Assembly: GCA_050246915.1 (NCBI GenBank)
Contig: JBFWVD010000017.1
Coordinates: forward strand, 1-64,000
DNA length: 64,000 nt
From: JBFWVD01 sp050246915
Lineage (GTDB): Bacteria; Actinomycetota; Acidimicrobiia; Acidimicrobiales; Ilumatobacteraceae
Direction of reading: 5' to 3'
Position 1 is the stretch's first letter; each line of letters starts with the position of its first letter. Below, piece after piece: positions 34,461-42,797 of this stretch. A model generated the notes under the pieces. The model was not told the origin of the DNA, did not search any database, and was given only the letters and a program-made list of their open reading frames with translations. A program made the translations under genes and the position numbers.

Positions 34461-35588
34461 TCACGCAGCGGGTGGCGCCGAGACGTGCGGGAAGAGCTCG
34501 CTGAACGCACCGATCCGCTGCCGCTCGCTGACCGCAGGCTCGACACCGCCGAACAACTCCTGCAACGTCTCTTGCGTGTGGCCGTACGTTCCCTCGAGGT
34601 GGGGATAGTCGCTGCCGAACATCGCGTTCTTGTAGCCGTGCGCCCAGTACGACGCAGGCGCCGACTTGTCGTGCTGGAAGCTCGTGTACACGTTGGAGAA
34701 CAAGTACTCGCTGGGGCTCCGCTCGAGCTTTGGGTTCACCCACATGCTGTGCTGGCGATTGGCCTCGTCGAGCTTGTCGGCCATGTAGATCAGCCACGTG
34801 GCGCCGCTTTCGGACACGAGCACCTTGAGGTTCGGGCAGCGATCGAACACGCCGGAGGCCACGAGCTTCATAGCCGTGTACTGACCGTCACGCAACGACT
34901 CGACGTAGTTCATGAGCGCTCCGCCACGGCCGCGGAACTGCGACGACTGGTCGACACCGGCCGAGCCGATGTGGACACCGACCACCATGCCGGTCTCTTC
35001 ACACGCCTTCCACAACGGATCCCACTCGGGATGGTTGAGGTCTTCACGTCCAGGCGGGCGACCGGCCGGGACGCTGATGGCGTGCAGACCGATCTCCGCG
35101 CAGTGGTGCACCTCAGCGACCGCGTCGGCGACGTCGAGCATCGGCATCAAGCCCGCGGGGACCATGCGATCGGGAGCGATGCCTTGGATCTCGGACACCA
35201 TCCACTCGTTCTCGGCATGGGCCGCTGCCTTCACCAGCTTCGGGTCTGTGATGAGCGCAGACCACATGCCGATCGATGCATAGACGACCTCGCCCCAGAC
35301 ACCCTCGTTGTCGAGGTCGACGATCCGCTTCTTCATGTCGCGTGTACCGGGCGGGCGGCTCGACATCTCGCCGATCGTCTCGCCGGTCTCGGCGTTGCGG
35401 ACCAACGCGATCTTCGGGGTCGGTCGCTTGAACGAGGCGCCGTCGACCTCGACGAGCTCCTCGACATCGCTGAGCTTGGTGGTCTTGGGCATTCGGTCCG
35501 CGAGGGCCCGCGGCATGATCGAGTGCCACAGGTCCTCGGGCTCGATGAAGTGCGAGTCGCCAGAATGGGTCCAGAGCTTTTCGGGCAT
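34461..35588 (-). CDS. Amidohydrolase family 2 protein
   Basis: A 375-residue TIM-barrel amidohydrolase-2 protein, paralogous to the product of 6953-8149. Signatures: SGDSHFIEPEDLWHSIMP (N-terminal metal-binding region), GVHIGSAGVDQS, LKVLVSESGATWLIYMADKLDEA and FGSDYPHLEGTYGHTQETL (C-terminal metal Asp). Members act as decarboxylases or hydrolases on carboxylated aromatics or related acids. The ATG at 35588 is 6 nt from TACGCT (35595-35600, minus strand), predicting a leaderless mRNA, and the longer frame upstream has no homology. It lies between the HPt gene and imuB. Confidence 0.88.
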   Translation of the reverse strand: MPEKLWTHSGDSHFIEPEDLWHSIMPRALADRMPKTTKLSDVEELVEVDGASFKRPTPKIALVRNAETGETIGEMSSRPPGTRDMKKRIVDLDNEGVWGEVVYASIGMWSALITDPKLVKAAAHAENEWMVSEIQGIAPDRMVPAGLMPMLDVADAVAEVHHCAEIGLHAISVPAGRPPGREDLNHPEWDPLWKACEETGMVVGVHIGSAGVDQSSQFRGRGGALMNYVESLRDGQYTAMKLVASGVFDRCPNLKVLVSESGATWLIYMADKLDEANRQHSMWVNPKLERSPSEYLFSNVYTSFQHDKSAPASYWAHGYKNAMFGSDYPHLEGTYGHTQETLQELFGGVEPAVSERQRIGAFSELFPHVSAPPAA

Positions 35589-35709
35589 GTCCCCAGCGTA
35601 AAGAGCATTGCGCCCGGTGTCGTCGCCCAAACCGCCGATGGAACGGCGTTCCGCCACACAGCACCCGTCTTGGCCCCGCAGGGGTCTTGGGTCGTAGGTC
35701 GTGGATGAC

Positions 35710-37386
35710 CTACGCGTAGTCGGCTTCGATCCACCAACGGCCACCTTCCAACACGGCGACGACGGCACGGCCGGACTCATCGAGCAACTGGAAGCGGGCC
35801 CGGCGCCGATGGTTGTCGGCATCCCACCATCGCTCCTGCACGCACCACGGACCGGCCCACGCGCTGATCTGTCGCCAGCTGCCGCCCTCGACGCGAAAAC
35901 GCGCCGGCTCGGCTTCCACCATCTGGCGGCCGTTGACGCGAACCGTGGCGCCATGAGCATCGATCACCTCGGCCGGTATCGGTTCGAGCATCACCACCGC
36001 CGGCGATGGAGTTGGCAGCTGACCGGGCCACGGGGGGATCTGCACGGGCACCACCGGACGCCCATCGAGACGGGCCACCAGATCCACCGAATCGGCTGGC
36101 ACCAACACCAACTGCTCAGCCGGCCCGCGACCACCACGCCACTCGGCCACCTGAACACCATCGCGACCGACCATGGCACTCAAGCGGGCCACCGCTCGTA
36201 GGGCGCGATCGTCGTCGTCACTACGACCACCCCAGAAGCCGAGCTGACGCCCGCTGTCGGGCACCACCTCATCGGGCACGAGGCGCAACAGCGCGATGCC
36301 TGCGGTGGCCGCGGCGCGCTGATCGCGCGCTGCCGCAGTGAGCCAACCGTCGAGCTGCCAACGGACCCGCTCGGTGATGGCCGCCACACTGAGCGCCCCT
36401 TCATGACGCCACAACCGACTCGATCGCTCACCGTGCTCGGTCTCGGCCTCGATGGCCAGACGGGTGCAGGCCAATCCTCGTCCGGCCAACATCTCGTGCA
36501 GTTGCTCGGCCAGCACCTTGGCCAAGAAAGCCACCCGGTCGACACGGTCGGCCGGTGGGTCGATCTCGGATTGGACGACCACATCGGGGGGTGGGCGGCG
36601 AGCATCGAGCGGCCGATCGTCCTCGCCTGTGGCCAGCCGATGGACCATGTGCCCCAAGGGTCCGAAGCGAGCCAGGAGATCGGCGCGGTCGAAGGCGGCC
36701 AGCGCTCCGAGCGTGGTGACGCCCAGCTGCCCCAACAACTCCACGAAGCCAGCGTCAACGCCCGCTGCCGCGCTGAGCGCACTCACCGGGATGGGAGCGA
36801 GGAACTGTGGCGTGTGATGCAACGGCACCACGGTGCCGTTCATCGTGTCGTCGCCCCTCGTGCCACCGCACGTCGTGGCGTCACCTGCGCTCCCGACCGC
36901 GGCCAACGTGGCGGCAAAACGCGAGGCGGCGATGCCCACCCCCGGCCCGGGGTTCACACTGGTGTCAATGTGAATTGCATCGCGCACGTGACGGAGCACC
37001 AGCGCAGCCAGTGCTTCATCGCCTCCCCAATAACGCGAGGGCCCACGCGTCGCAAACGCGACCCGCCCGGGAGCGAGCACCTCAGCCATCGGGGTGAGTG
37101 GTTCGATCGCCGCGACCACTGCTTCGAAACGTCGGGCATCGCGAGCGAGATCGTGGGCGATGATCTCCACCGACGGACATCGTGACTGCGCTTCGCGGCG
37201 CCGCATGCCCACGCGCACACCTTCGTGTCGAGCCATCGACGAGATGGCCAGCACCCGGTTGGCGTGCACCACTGCGGCTGGAACACCCGATGCCACCTCG
37301 GCGGCCACCACCGACCACTGCGGCCACGACAACACCAACACCCGACCCGGCTCACGCTCGCTCGGCCGACGCGCTGCCACTGTCAT
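35710..37386 (-). CDS. imuB: ImuB, catalytically inactive Y-family polymerase homologue
   Basis: A 558-residue Y-family-like protein. The palm and fingers region (GRVLVLSWPQWSVVAAEV, RVLAISSMARHEGVRVGMRRREA) lacks the catalytic acidic residues: the usual DxD strand reads SWPQW and the SxDE strand reads APGRVAF. This is the known state of ImuB. The little-finger and C-terminal region includes QLGFWGG, a beta-clamp-binding motif. ImuB is the hub that tethers DnaE2 and ImuA' to the clamp. It overlaps imuA' by 4 bp (ATGA). A degenerate version of the window's palindrome lies at 36964-36979. Confidence 0.9.
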   Translation of the reverse strand: MTVAARRPSEREPGRVLVLSWPQWSVVAAEVASGVPAAVVHANRVLAISSMARHEGVRVGMRRREAQSRCPSVEIIAHDLARDARRFEAVVAAIEPLTPMAEVLAPGRVAFATRGPSRYWGGDEALAALVLRHVRDAIHIDTSVNPGPGVGIAASRFAATLAAVGSAGDATTCGGTRGDDTMNGTVVPLHHTPQFLAPIPVSALSAAAGVDAGFVELLGQLGVTTLGALAAFDRADLLARFGPLGHMVHRLATGEDDRPLDARRPPPDVVVQSEIDPPADRVDRVAFLAKVLAEQLHEMLAGRGLACTRLAIEAETEHGERSSRLWRHEGALSVAAITERVRWQLDGWLTAAARDQRAAATAGIALLRLVPDEVVPDSGRQLGFWGGRSDDDDRALRAVARLSAMVGRDGVQVAEWRGGRGPAEQLVLVPADSVDLVARLDGRPVVPVQIPPWPGQLPTPSPAVVMLEPIPAEVIDAHGATVRVNGRQMVEAEPARFRVEGGSWRQISAWAGPWCVQERWWDADNHRRRARFQLLDESGRAVVAVLEGGRWWIEADYA

Positions 37387-38177
37387 CGAGCACGGGCGTT
37401 CAGCGATGCCACCGCGCCCATCGGTTCGATGATGGCCAACGCACCGTCGGCGTCGGGGAGCAACACCTGCGATCGACGAGGACGGCTGGCGCCACGTCGC
37501 CCCGTCGCCTCGATGGTGACCCGCCGCTCGCGCAGATGACCGTGCCCGTGCCCCAAGCCCGTCCACGTCGCCTCGATCACGTCCAAGCGCAGATCGGGTT
37601 GGAAGGGCCCGTCACCCATGGTCAGCATCACCGAGCCACGCTCACGCAATCGTGCGGCCAGTCGACGGCCGTCGCTGGCCGAGGCACGACGCGGCGGCCA
37701 GGTGAGCACCACCTCGAACGCATCGAGGCATGCCGCTACCACCGTGGCCCAACCGATGCCCTCACCACTGGAGCGGTCATCGACACGATCTCGTGGCGGC
37801 ACATCGACCATCACCAGTCGCTCCAGCGACAGTCCCATCTCACGAGCCGCGCTCAACCCCAGTGCGCCGCTGACATCACGGCCGTTCGAGATGCCATTCG
37901 ATGTACCGGGTGCGCCCACCACCGCCATCCATCGCCCGCTGGAGACAGCGGCCACCACCAAGGCCATGGCCAGGGACACCGCGCCAGTGCCCCCGGAGAT
38001 CTCAGTGACCGTGCCTCGCCGCAACCCGCCCTCAGGCAGCAACGACATGAGCGGGGGCAACACCGGGAGGATCTGCTCCTCGGCCAACGACACCGGCCGG
38101 GCCCCGAGCGCCAACGCGCCCAAGGACGTTGCCAGCGCAGCAGCGCCCGAGTTGTGCGTCATCGCCGGCGATGCCAT
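37383..38177 (-). CDS. imuA': ImuA', RecA-like mutasome protein
   Basis: A 264-residue degenerate RecA-fold protein. The Walker A position reads EISGGTGAVSLAMALV, without the Lys of GKT/S, so ATP hydrolysis is doubtful. Other core strands are MAVVGAPGTSNG, LERLVMVDVPP and AFEVVLTWPPRR, followed by a basic C-terminus. It is the first gene of the imuA'-imuB operon and acts in SOS-induced translesion synthesis with DnaE2. ATG 38177 stands 6 nt after TACCTT (38184-38189), immediately next to a LexA box, so the transcript is probably leaderless and LexA-controlled. Confidence 0.85.
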   Translation of the reverse strand: MASPAMTHNSGAAALATSLGALALGARPVSLAEEQILPVLPPLMSLLPEGGLRRGTVTEISGGTGAVSLAMALVVAAVSSGRWMAVVGAPGTSNGISNGRDVSGALGLSAAREMGLSLERLVMVDVPPRDRVDDRSSGEGIGWATVVAACLDAFEVVLTWPPRRASASDGRRLAARLRERGSVMLTMGDGPFQPDLRLDVIEATWTGLGHGHGHLRERRVTIEATGRRGASRPRRSQVLLPDADGALAIIEPMGAVASLNARAR

Positions 38178-38183
38178 CCCCCC

Positions 38184-38204
38184 AAGGTAGCGAACAGGTG
38201 TTCG
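38184..38204 (-). promoter_or_regulatory. SOS (LexA) box and leaderless promoter of imuA'-imuB
   Basis: CGAACAGGTGTTCG (38191-38204) fits the CGAAC-N4-GTTCG actinobacterial LexA consensus. The -10 box TACCTT (38184-38189, minus strand) directly abuts it and is 6 nt from the imuA' ATG. This places the mutasome operon under the same control as dnaE2. Confidence 0.88.
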
Positions 38205-38256
38205 ATCGCTCAAGGGGCCGGGTCGGGCCGAGCCCACCGCTCACCCGAGAACGCGC

Positions 38257-39147
38257 TCAGACCACCAGTTGCTCGAGGATCCGAGCGAACTCGCGCCCGT
38301 CAGCGGCATAGTGGTCGGCCCCCAAGGCGCGGGCCTCGTTGCGATCACCGATGCCGGCACCACCGATGAACACCGGCACCGGGCCCACCGCATCGCGCAC
38401 GGCGTTCACCGTGACTCTTACCTCATCGCGCTGCCCTTCGTGCATCACGCTGATGCCCACGGCCACGAGTCGATCGACCTCGGCACACGCCTTGGCGAAC
38501 GACTCGGCGGGCAGATCGGCACCCAGGTCCACCACCTCGAAGCCGTGACTGCGCGCCAGGTCGGCCAGCATCGTCACTGCCAAACCATGGCGCTCACCCG
38601 GAGCAGTGCCCAACACCACGACACCGCGGGTGCGGCCCCGGCGAGCAAACCGATCACCGAGCCGGCCCACGATGCGAGCAGCGATCCCACTGGCTTGATG
38701 CTCGGTGGCGACATCGATCTCACCGGCATGCCATCGCTCACCGATCGACACCAATGCCGGTGACAGCACGTCGAGGTACACCGCCTCGAGATCGGCACCG
38801 GCAGCCATCGCCGCTTCCACCACTCCCCAGCTCCCACGACCATCGCCGGCCACCAATCGCGCCTCGAGGCGCTGCCCCCACTCGACACCTGGCCGACCCC
38901 GCACCGCTTTGACCGCGGCACCCGACCCGGCACCCGACCCGGCACCCGACCCAGAGCCCGAGACAGCACCCGCGGCACGCGACGGACGAAAGCTCTCCAG
39001 ATCGGCGCGCGCCACACTCCAGATCACGCCACGTTTCACTGCAGGCAGCAGGCCGAGCCGCACATAGCGATAGGCCGTCATGTAATGGACGCCCAGCTCC
39101 TCTGCTGCCTGCTGCAGGGTCAGTTCATCGCCAGCGACACTGGTCAT
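38257..39147 (-). CDS. HTH regulator with cobalamin (B12)-binding domain
   Basis: A 296-residue protein with an N-terminal excisionase/MerR-like helix-turn-helix (LTLQQAAEELGVHYMTAYRYV, then WSVARADLESF). A Gly/Ser/Ala linker encoded by tandem DNA repeats follows, then a helical cap (ADLEAVYLDVLSPALVSIGERWHAGEIDVATEHQAS) and a B12-binding Rossmann domain (PGERHGLAVTMLADLARSHGFEVVDLGADLP). ERHG supplies the cobalt-ligating His position of the DxHxxG-type motif. The arrangement resembles CarH/LitR photoreceptor or vitamin-sensing regulators. GGAGG lies upstream of ATG 39147. Divergent from the Nfu-N gene. Targets unknown. Confidence 0.82.
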   Translation of the reverse strand: MTSVAGDELTLQQAAEELGVHYMTAYRYVRLGLLPAVKRGVIWSVARADLESFRPSRAAGAVSGSGSGAGSGAGSGAAVKAVRGRPGVEWGQRLEARLVAGDGRGSWGVVEAAMAAGADLEAVYLDVLSPALVSIGERWHAGEIDVATEHQASGIAARIVGRLGDRFARRGRTRGVVVLGTAPGERHGLAVTMLADLARSHGFEVVDLGADLPAESFAKACAEVDRLVAVGISVMHEGQRDEVRVTVNAVRDAVGPVPVFIGGAGIGDRNEARALGADHYAADGREFARILEQLVV

Positions 39148-39350
39148 GGGTGGTTTCGCCTCCAGCTGGTCGTCACCGCAACGGACGGTGCCGCGGTGCC
39201 CCCCAACCCTGTGTCTGTCGATCACGCAAGGTTGATCGGCCAGGTCACAGGGATTTTGACACTAAGCCGCAACGGTATCGGCCGATCCGGCCGGACGACG
39301 AAGCGGAGAATCAGGACCTTGGGCGGTTGTGGCGCTACGGTTCTCCAGCG

Positions 39351-39833
39351 ATGGGTCAGCCAGTTGCGGTCGTCGAAAAAGCCAGTAGCCGTCCGGGCCT
39401 CGTCCGTTTCGAGGCCAACCGGAACCTCACCGGCATGGGTCACGAGCGGTTCCGCTCACCGGCCGATGCCATCGGAGATCGGCCGTCGGCCGAGTTGGCT
39501 CGACGCTTGTTCCTCACCGGCAAAGTCGAGTCGGTCCACATCTACCTCAACGTCGTCACCGTCGACCTCTACAAGGGGCACACCGCGGACGGCCTCGCCG
39601 AGATCGTGGAGAACCTCTACATCTACTGGAAGCCGGGGATGAAGCCTCCGACGCCGGACGAACTCATGGCTTCGCTCGAGCCCGAGGGTGGAGCAGCCGC
39701 ACCGGCCGCCAGTGGTGGAGACGCTCCTGCGGCTGGTGGCGCCGCCGTCGATTCGCGCATCCCTGCGGCGCTACTCGAGAAGAGCCGCCTGGCCAAGGAG
39801 CGAGCAGCAGCCAAGAAGGCCGCCGCCGAATAA
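39351..39833 (+). CDS. Nfu/NifU N-terminal-domain protein
   Basis: A 160-residue protein with an Nfu-N (Scaffold protein Nfu/NifU N-terminal) domain: GLVRFEANRNLTGMGHERF, ELARRLFLTGKVESVHIYLNVVTVDL and a short helical end. The C-terminal third is Ala/Gly/Pro-rich and ends in a Lys/Ala-rich helix (LAKERAAAKKAAAE). The Cys-containing NifU-C domain that binds the Fe-S cluster is absent, so it is not a complete Fe-S scaffold. The ATG is 9 nt after TACGGT. The intergenic stretch 39148-39350 upstream holds only the divergent promoters. Role uncertain. Confidence 0.75.
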   Translation: MGQPVAVVEKASSRPGLVRFEANRNLTGMGHERFRSPADAIGDRPSAELARRLFLTGKVESVHIYLNVVTVDLYKGHTADGLAEIVENLYIYWKPGMKPPTPDELMASLEPEGGAAAPAASGGDAPAAGGAAVDSRIPAALLEKSRLAKERAAAKKAAAE

Positions 39834-39837
39834 CAAC

Positions 39838-40083
39838 TCAGTGGTTGCTCGAAACCACGTCGCCGTTGGCTCGGCGCGCCTCGTTGGCCCGTGTTCGTAC
39901 GCGCCGAACGATCTGCAGACAGGCGATGGCGAACGCGATCGAGATGATGGCCAGCACCGAGTGCACCGCTTTGAACGCGCCATCGTGCTCGTCGTCGCGA
40001 AGGATGTTCCACATCCGGGTGATCCATACGTAGATCGTCCAGATCCCGAAAGCGGCCAAGATCCGTGCTTCACGTCGCTGCAT
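39838..40083 (-). CDS. Small two-helix membrane protein (SCO4848-like)
   Basis: An 81-residue protein with two hydrophobic helices, ILAAFGIWTIYVWITRMWNIL and AVHSVLAIISIAFAIACLQIV, joined by an acidic loop (RDDEHDG) and ending in a basic tail with Arg/Asn residues. Size and pattern resemble the actinobacterial SCO4848-type membrane proteins of unknown function. The start at 40083 follows TAGCGT at 7 nt. The longer open frame reads through the rnhB gene on the other strand and is rejected. It converges on the Nfu-N gene 4 bp away. Confidence 0.6.
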   Translation of the reverse strand: MQRREARILAAFGIWTIYVWITRMWNILRDDEHDGAFKAVHSVLAIISIAFAIACLQIVRRVRTRANEARRANGDVVSSNH

Positions 40084-40144
40084 GTCGGTCACGCTAACGG
40101 CCACCCACTTGCCCGTGCACAGCGGGCTCGGCAACGGTAGGGAC

Positions 40145-40852
40145 ATGTCGGCCGCTCCCAGCTTGCGTCTCGAGCGCGGATGGCTCGCCGAGGGATACCT
40201 GATCGTGGCCGGGAGCGATGAGGTCGGGCGCGGAGCGCTCGGTGGGCCCGTCACCGCTGGCATCGTGGTCATCGACGCGTCGACCAAACGTCCGCCCACC
40301 GGATTGCGCGATTCGAAGCTGTTGTCACCGGCGGCGCGCGAGAAGCTCGCCCCGCGCATCACACGGTGGGCGCTCGACAGCGCAGTGGGCCACGCATCGT
40401 CAGCCGAGATCGACGCGCTCGGCATCTTGCGCGCGCTACGACTGGCCGGCGAACGCGCCCTGGCCGCGCTCACCAACGCGCCCGACATCGTGCTGCTCGA
40501 TGGCAACTACGACTGGTTCACCCGTCCCCAGCGCGTTCCCGGCTCTCCACTGGCGGCGGCGGTGAGCAACGTGGTGATGCAGGTGAAGGCCGACCTGCTG
40601 TGTGCCACATCGGCCGCGGCGAGCGTGCTGGCCAAGGTGGAGCGCGACGCCATCATGCGTGATCTCGCCGTGCATCATCCCCACTACGGATGGGACGTGA
40701 ACAAGGGCTACGCCACCGTGCATCACATCGCCGCGCTGCGAGAGCACGGGCCATGCGTGCACCATCGCAGTTCGTGGCGACTGCCCGGTGTGCACGACGA
40801 CGATCAGTTGGTCCTCGACCTCACGCAATCAGCTGATCTCGAAGCGAACTGA
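40145..40852 (+). CDS. rnhB: Ribonuclease HII
   Basis: A 235-residue RNase HII that cuts the RNA strand of RNA-DNA hybrids and starts ribonucleotide excision. The active-site strand is AGSDEVGRGALGGPV (Asp25-Glu26 and GRG). Further motifs are LRDSKLLSPAAREKL, PDIVLLDGNYDWF (third acidic residue), VKADLLCATSAAASVLAKVERDAIM (catalytic Asp and substrate-positioning Ser/Lys) and YGWDVNKGYAT. The ATG at 40145 has no Shine-Dalgarno sequence; AACGGT (40133-40138) is 6 nt upstream. The frame is open further upstream (40082) without homology. Confidence 0.95.
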   Translation: MSAAPSLRLERGWLAEGYLIVAGSDEVGRGALGGPVTAGIVVIDASTKRPPTGLRDSKLLSPAAREKLAPRITRWALDSAVGHASSAEIDALGILRALRLAGERALAALTNAPDIVLLDGNYDWFTRPQRVPGSPLAAAVSNVVMQVKADLLCATSAAASVLAKVERDAIMRDLAVHHPHYGWDVNKGYATVHHIAALREHGPCVHHRSSWRLPGVHDDDQLVLDLTQSADLEAN

Positions 40853-40858
40853 GGCCGA

Positions 40859-42046
40859 TCACGTTGGGGTCGGTGCGGCGAGCAGCGCCTCACCCGACGG
40901 ACGCTCGTCCTTCCACCCCGGATCGAGACCGGGGCACGTGAGCGTCATCGGCGCGCTGCACTCCCACAACAGCGCCGGGCGCGGCCCGTGCCAACGAATC
41001 GCCGCGCTGACTGTGCCGTGGCGTGTCGGGACATCACGGATCTCGACGTTCTGACCCAACCAATCGTTGGGCCAACGGGTGAAGAGCGCGACGCCGTCAC
41101 TCCCGTCGGACACCAGACCGGCAGCGAGCCACGTGAGCCAACGCGCCGGCGCGACGTCGCGATCTGGCTCGGCCATGGCCGCCGTCGATGCCGGCACCAG
41201 CCTGGCGGCGAGGCGGAAGATGTCACGAGCAGCGCGCGTCTCACCGCGAGCATCGAACAACGTCGCCGCACCCTCGAGCGCAGGACGCGTCAAGGGATCG
41301 CTGCCGTGGCGCTTGGCCGATTCGATGCACAGCGCGGCAAGATCAGGGGCCCAGTCCACGCCGGGCAGGAACGGATCGCGCCCCATCCGTGCCATCTCGG
41401 CCACTGTGCACAACGCCGCGAGGACATCGGATCTTTCCCCATCGACGCTGTTGCCCTCGATGCCGCGCAAGAGCAGTTGACAACGAGCGGCCACGATGGC
41501 TTCGTCGAGACCGGGCAACGTGTAGCGCGCACCGGTGTCCACCTGCACCCGCCAGCCGTTCGCCACCCGATCCGATGGTGGAACAGACGCCGCCACGATG
41601 GTCGATCCCGCGGCATCGACCTGTACCGGGAGCACCAGTCGGATGGTGGTCTTGTGACCGAGGGGGAACAACACCGACTCCGCCGGGAGCGCCACACCCT
41701 CGACCGCGACGCTGGCCGGCGGGCGAGCAGAGACGACGCTCGGATCGCTGCATGCGATCGCCACCGCCAAAGGCGATTCGTTGGTGATCTCCATGGCGAC
41801 GGCACCTGGTCCGTCAGCCACGCCGTAGGTCACGAACACCACGTCACCTTCAGGGACGCGCACACGCGTCTCGACGACCGGAGTACCTCGTACGGAGCGC
41901 TGACGCAGCGAGGGTTCCTCGGAGAGGAGATGCCAGCGATCCTCGGCGGCGACCGCGAACTGGACACGTCGGCCATCGATGACGACCGAACCGTCATCAG
42001 CGACGTCGGCCGTCCACATGCCGTCAATGACCCCGATCGCCGTCAC
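40859..42046 (-). CDS. Conserved-looking protein of unknown function
   Basis: A 395-residue, apparently soluble protein with no signal peptide. The N-terminal half is beta-rich (WTADVADDGSVVIDGRRVQFAV, VVETRVRVPEGDVVFVTYGVAD, VAMEITNESPLAVAIACSDP). The C-terminal half is helical (DVLAALCTVAEMARMG, AALCIESAKRHGSDPL, ARDIFRLAARLVPAS) and ends in a beta-rich region with WHGPRPALLWEC. The layout, a carbohydrate-binding-like beta domain joined to an alpha-barrel-like region, vaguely recalls glycoside-hydrolase-type proteins, but I recognise no catalytic motif. GTG start with GAGGAG upstream. Three 14-bp repeats lie 46-88 bp upstream of the start. Confidence 0.65.
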   Translation of the reverse strand: MTAIGVIDGMWTADVADDGSVVIDGRRVQFAVAAEDRWHLLSEEPSLRQRSVRGTPVVETRVRVPEGDVVFVTYGVADGPGAVAMEITNESPLAVAIACSDPSVVSARPPASVAVEGVALPAESVLFPLGHKTTIRLVLPVQVDAAGSTIVAASVPPSDRVANGWRVQVDTGARYTLPGLDEAIVAARCQLLLRGIEGNSVDGERSDVLAALCTVAEMARMGRDPFLPGVDWAPDLAALCIESAKRHGSDPLTRPALEGAATLFDARGETRAARDIFRLAARLVPASTAAMAEPDRDVAPARWLTWLAAGLVSDGSDGVALFTRWPNDWLGQNVEIRDVPTRHGTVSAAIRWHGPRPALLWECSAPMTLTCPGLDPGWKDERPSGEALLAAPTPT

Positions 42047-42092
42047 GTGTTGCTCCTCGTCATCGTTTCGTCATCGTTCGCGATTCCTCGCC

Positions 42093-42134
42093 TGACGTTC
42101 CTTGCCTGGTGTTCCTTGCCTGATGTTCCTTGCC
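42093..42134. repeat. Three tandem 14-bp repeats, TGRYGTTCCTTGCC
   Basis: Three near-identical 14-bp units (42093-42106, 42107-42120, 42121-42134) lie between the divergent genes 40859-42046 (minus) and cofC (plus). A degenerate fourth unit (GATTCCTCGCC) precedes them. Read on the minus strand the unit is GGCAAGGAACRYCA. They may be regulator iterons or a simple tandem expansion. Confidence 0.75.
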
Positions 42135-42212
42135 TGGCCGACATCACCGCTCTCGACCGGGGCATCACACTAGGCGGCAAGGGACCGACGACGCCGAGGC
42201 CCGTATGCTCCG

Positions 42213-42797
42213 ATGGTGCAGGTCGCCGTCCTCGTGCCCGTGAAGGCCTTCGGCGCGGCCAAGCAACGTCTATCCGGAGTCCTGTCGGCCGCCGACCGCG
42301 CCGGCCTGGCCCGCGCGATGGCGACCGTGGTGGTCCGCGCCGCCGCTCCATATCCAGCTTTCGTCGTGTGCGACGACGACGGCGTCGCCGAGTGGGCCGA
42401 GGACCTCGGAGCCGCAGTGTTGTGGAGACCCGATCACGGACTCAACGGCGCGGTCCGATCGGCCTTCGACGAGTTGTCACTCGCTGGGTTCGATGCTGCG
42501 GTGGTGGCCCACGGTGATCTGCCATTGGCCACCACCTTCGCTCCACTTCCCCGCCGCGGTGTCGTGACACTCGTTCCCGATCGCCACGAGGACGGCACGA
42601 ACGTGATGGTCATTCCCACCGATGTGCCGTTCGTGTTCTCCTACGGTCCGGGTTCGTTCCGCGTCCATGTCAACCAAGCATTCGCTCTGGGGCTACCCGT
42701 GCGGGTCGTACGCGACACGGCACTCGGCTGGGATGTCGACCGACCCGACGATCTCTCTAGGGTGGAAGCGTGGATCTCCCCGGACAACCAGCACTGA
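42213..42797 (+). CDS. cofC: 2-phospho-L-lactate (or PEP) guanylyltransferase, F420 biosynthesis
   Basis: A 194-residue nucleotidyltransferase that activates 2-phospho-L-lactate or phosphoenolpyruvate with GTP for F420 side-chain assembly. The N-terminal motif VLVPVKAFGAAKQRLSGVL and the following helix match CofC/FbiD. Other family segments are GLNGAVRSAF, VAHGDLPLA (metal site), VPDRHEDGTNVMV and YGPGSFRVHV. It complements fbiC in the same window. The start may be GTG 42216 rather than ATG 42213, since TATGCT (42204-42209) is exactly 6 nt before 42216. Its 3' end overlaps the next gene by 28 bp and contains that gene's promoter. Confidence 0.92.
   Translation: MVQVAVLVPVKAFGAAKQRLSGVLSAADRAGLARAMATVVVRAAAPYPAFVVCDDDGVAEWAEDLGAAVLWRPDHGLNGAVRSAFDELSLAGFDAAVVAHGDLPLATTFAPLPRRGVVTLVPDRHEDGTNVMVIPTDVPFVFSYGPGSFRVHVNQAFALGLPVRVVRDTALGWDVDRPDDLSRVEAWISPDNQH

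Noticed and set aside
36964..36979. Degenerate GTCAAT-GTGA-ATTGCA in imuB as a full member of the palindrome family
   Set aside because: Only the GTCAAT half is intact; the other arm has two mismatches (ATTGCA instead of ATTGAC). It is kept as a supporting hint only.
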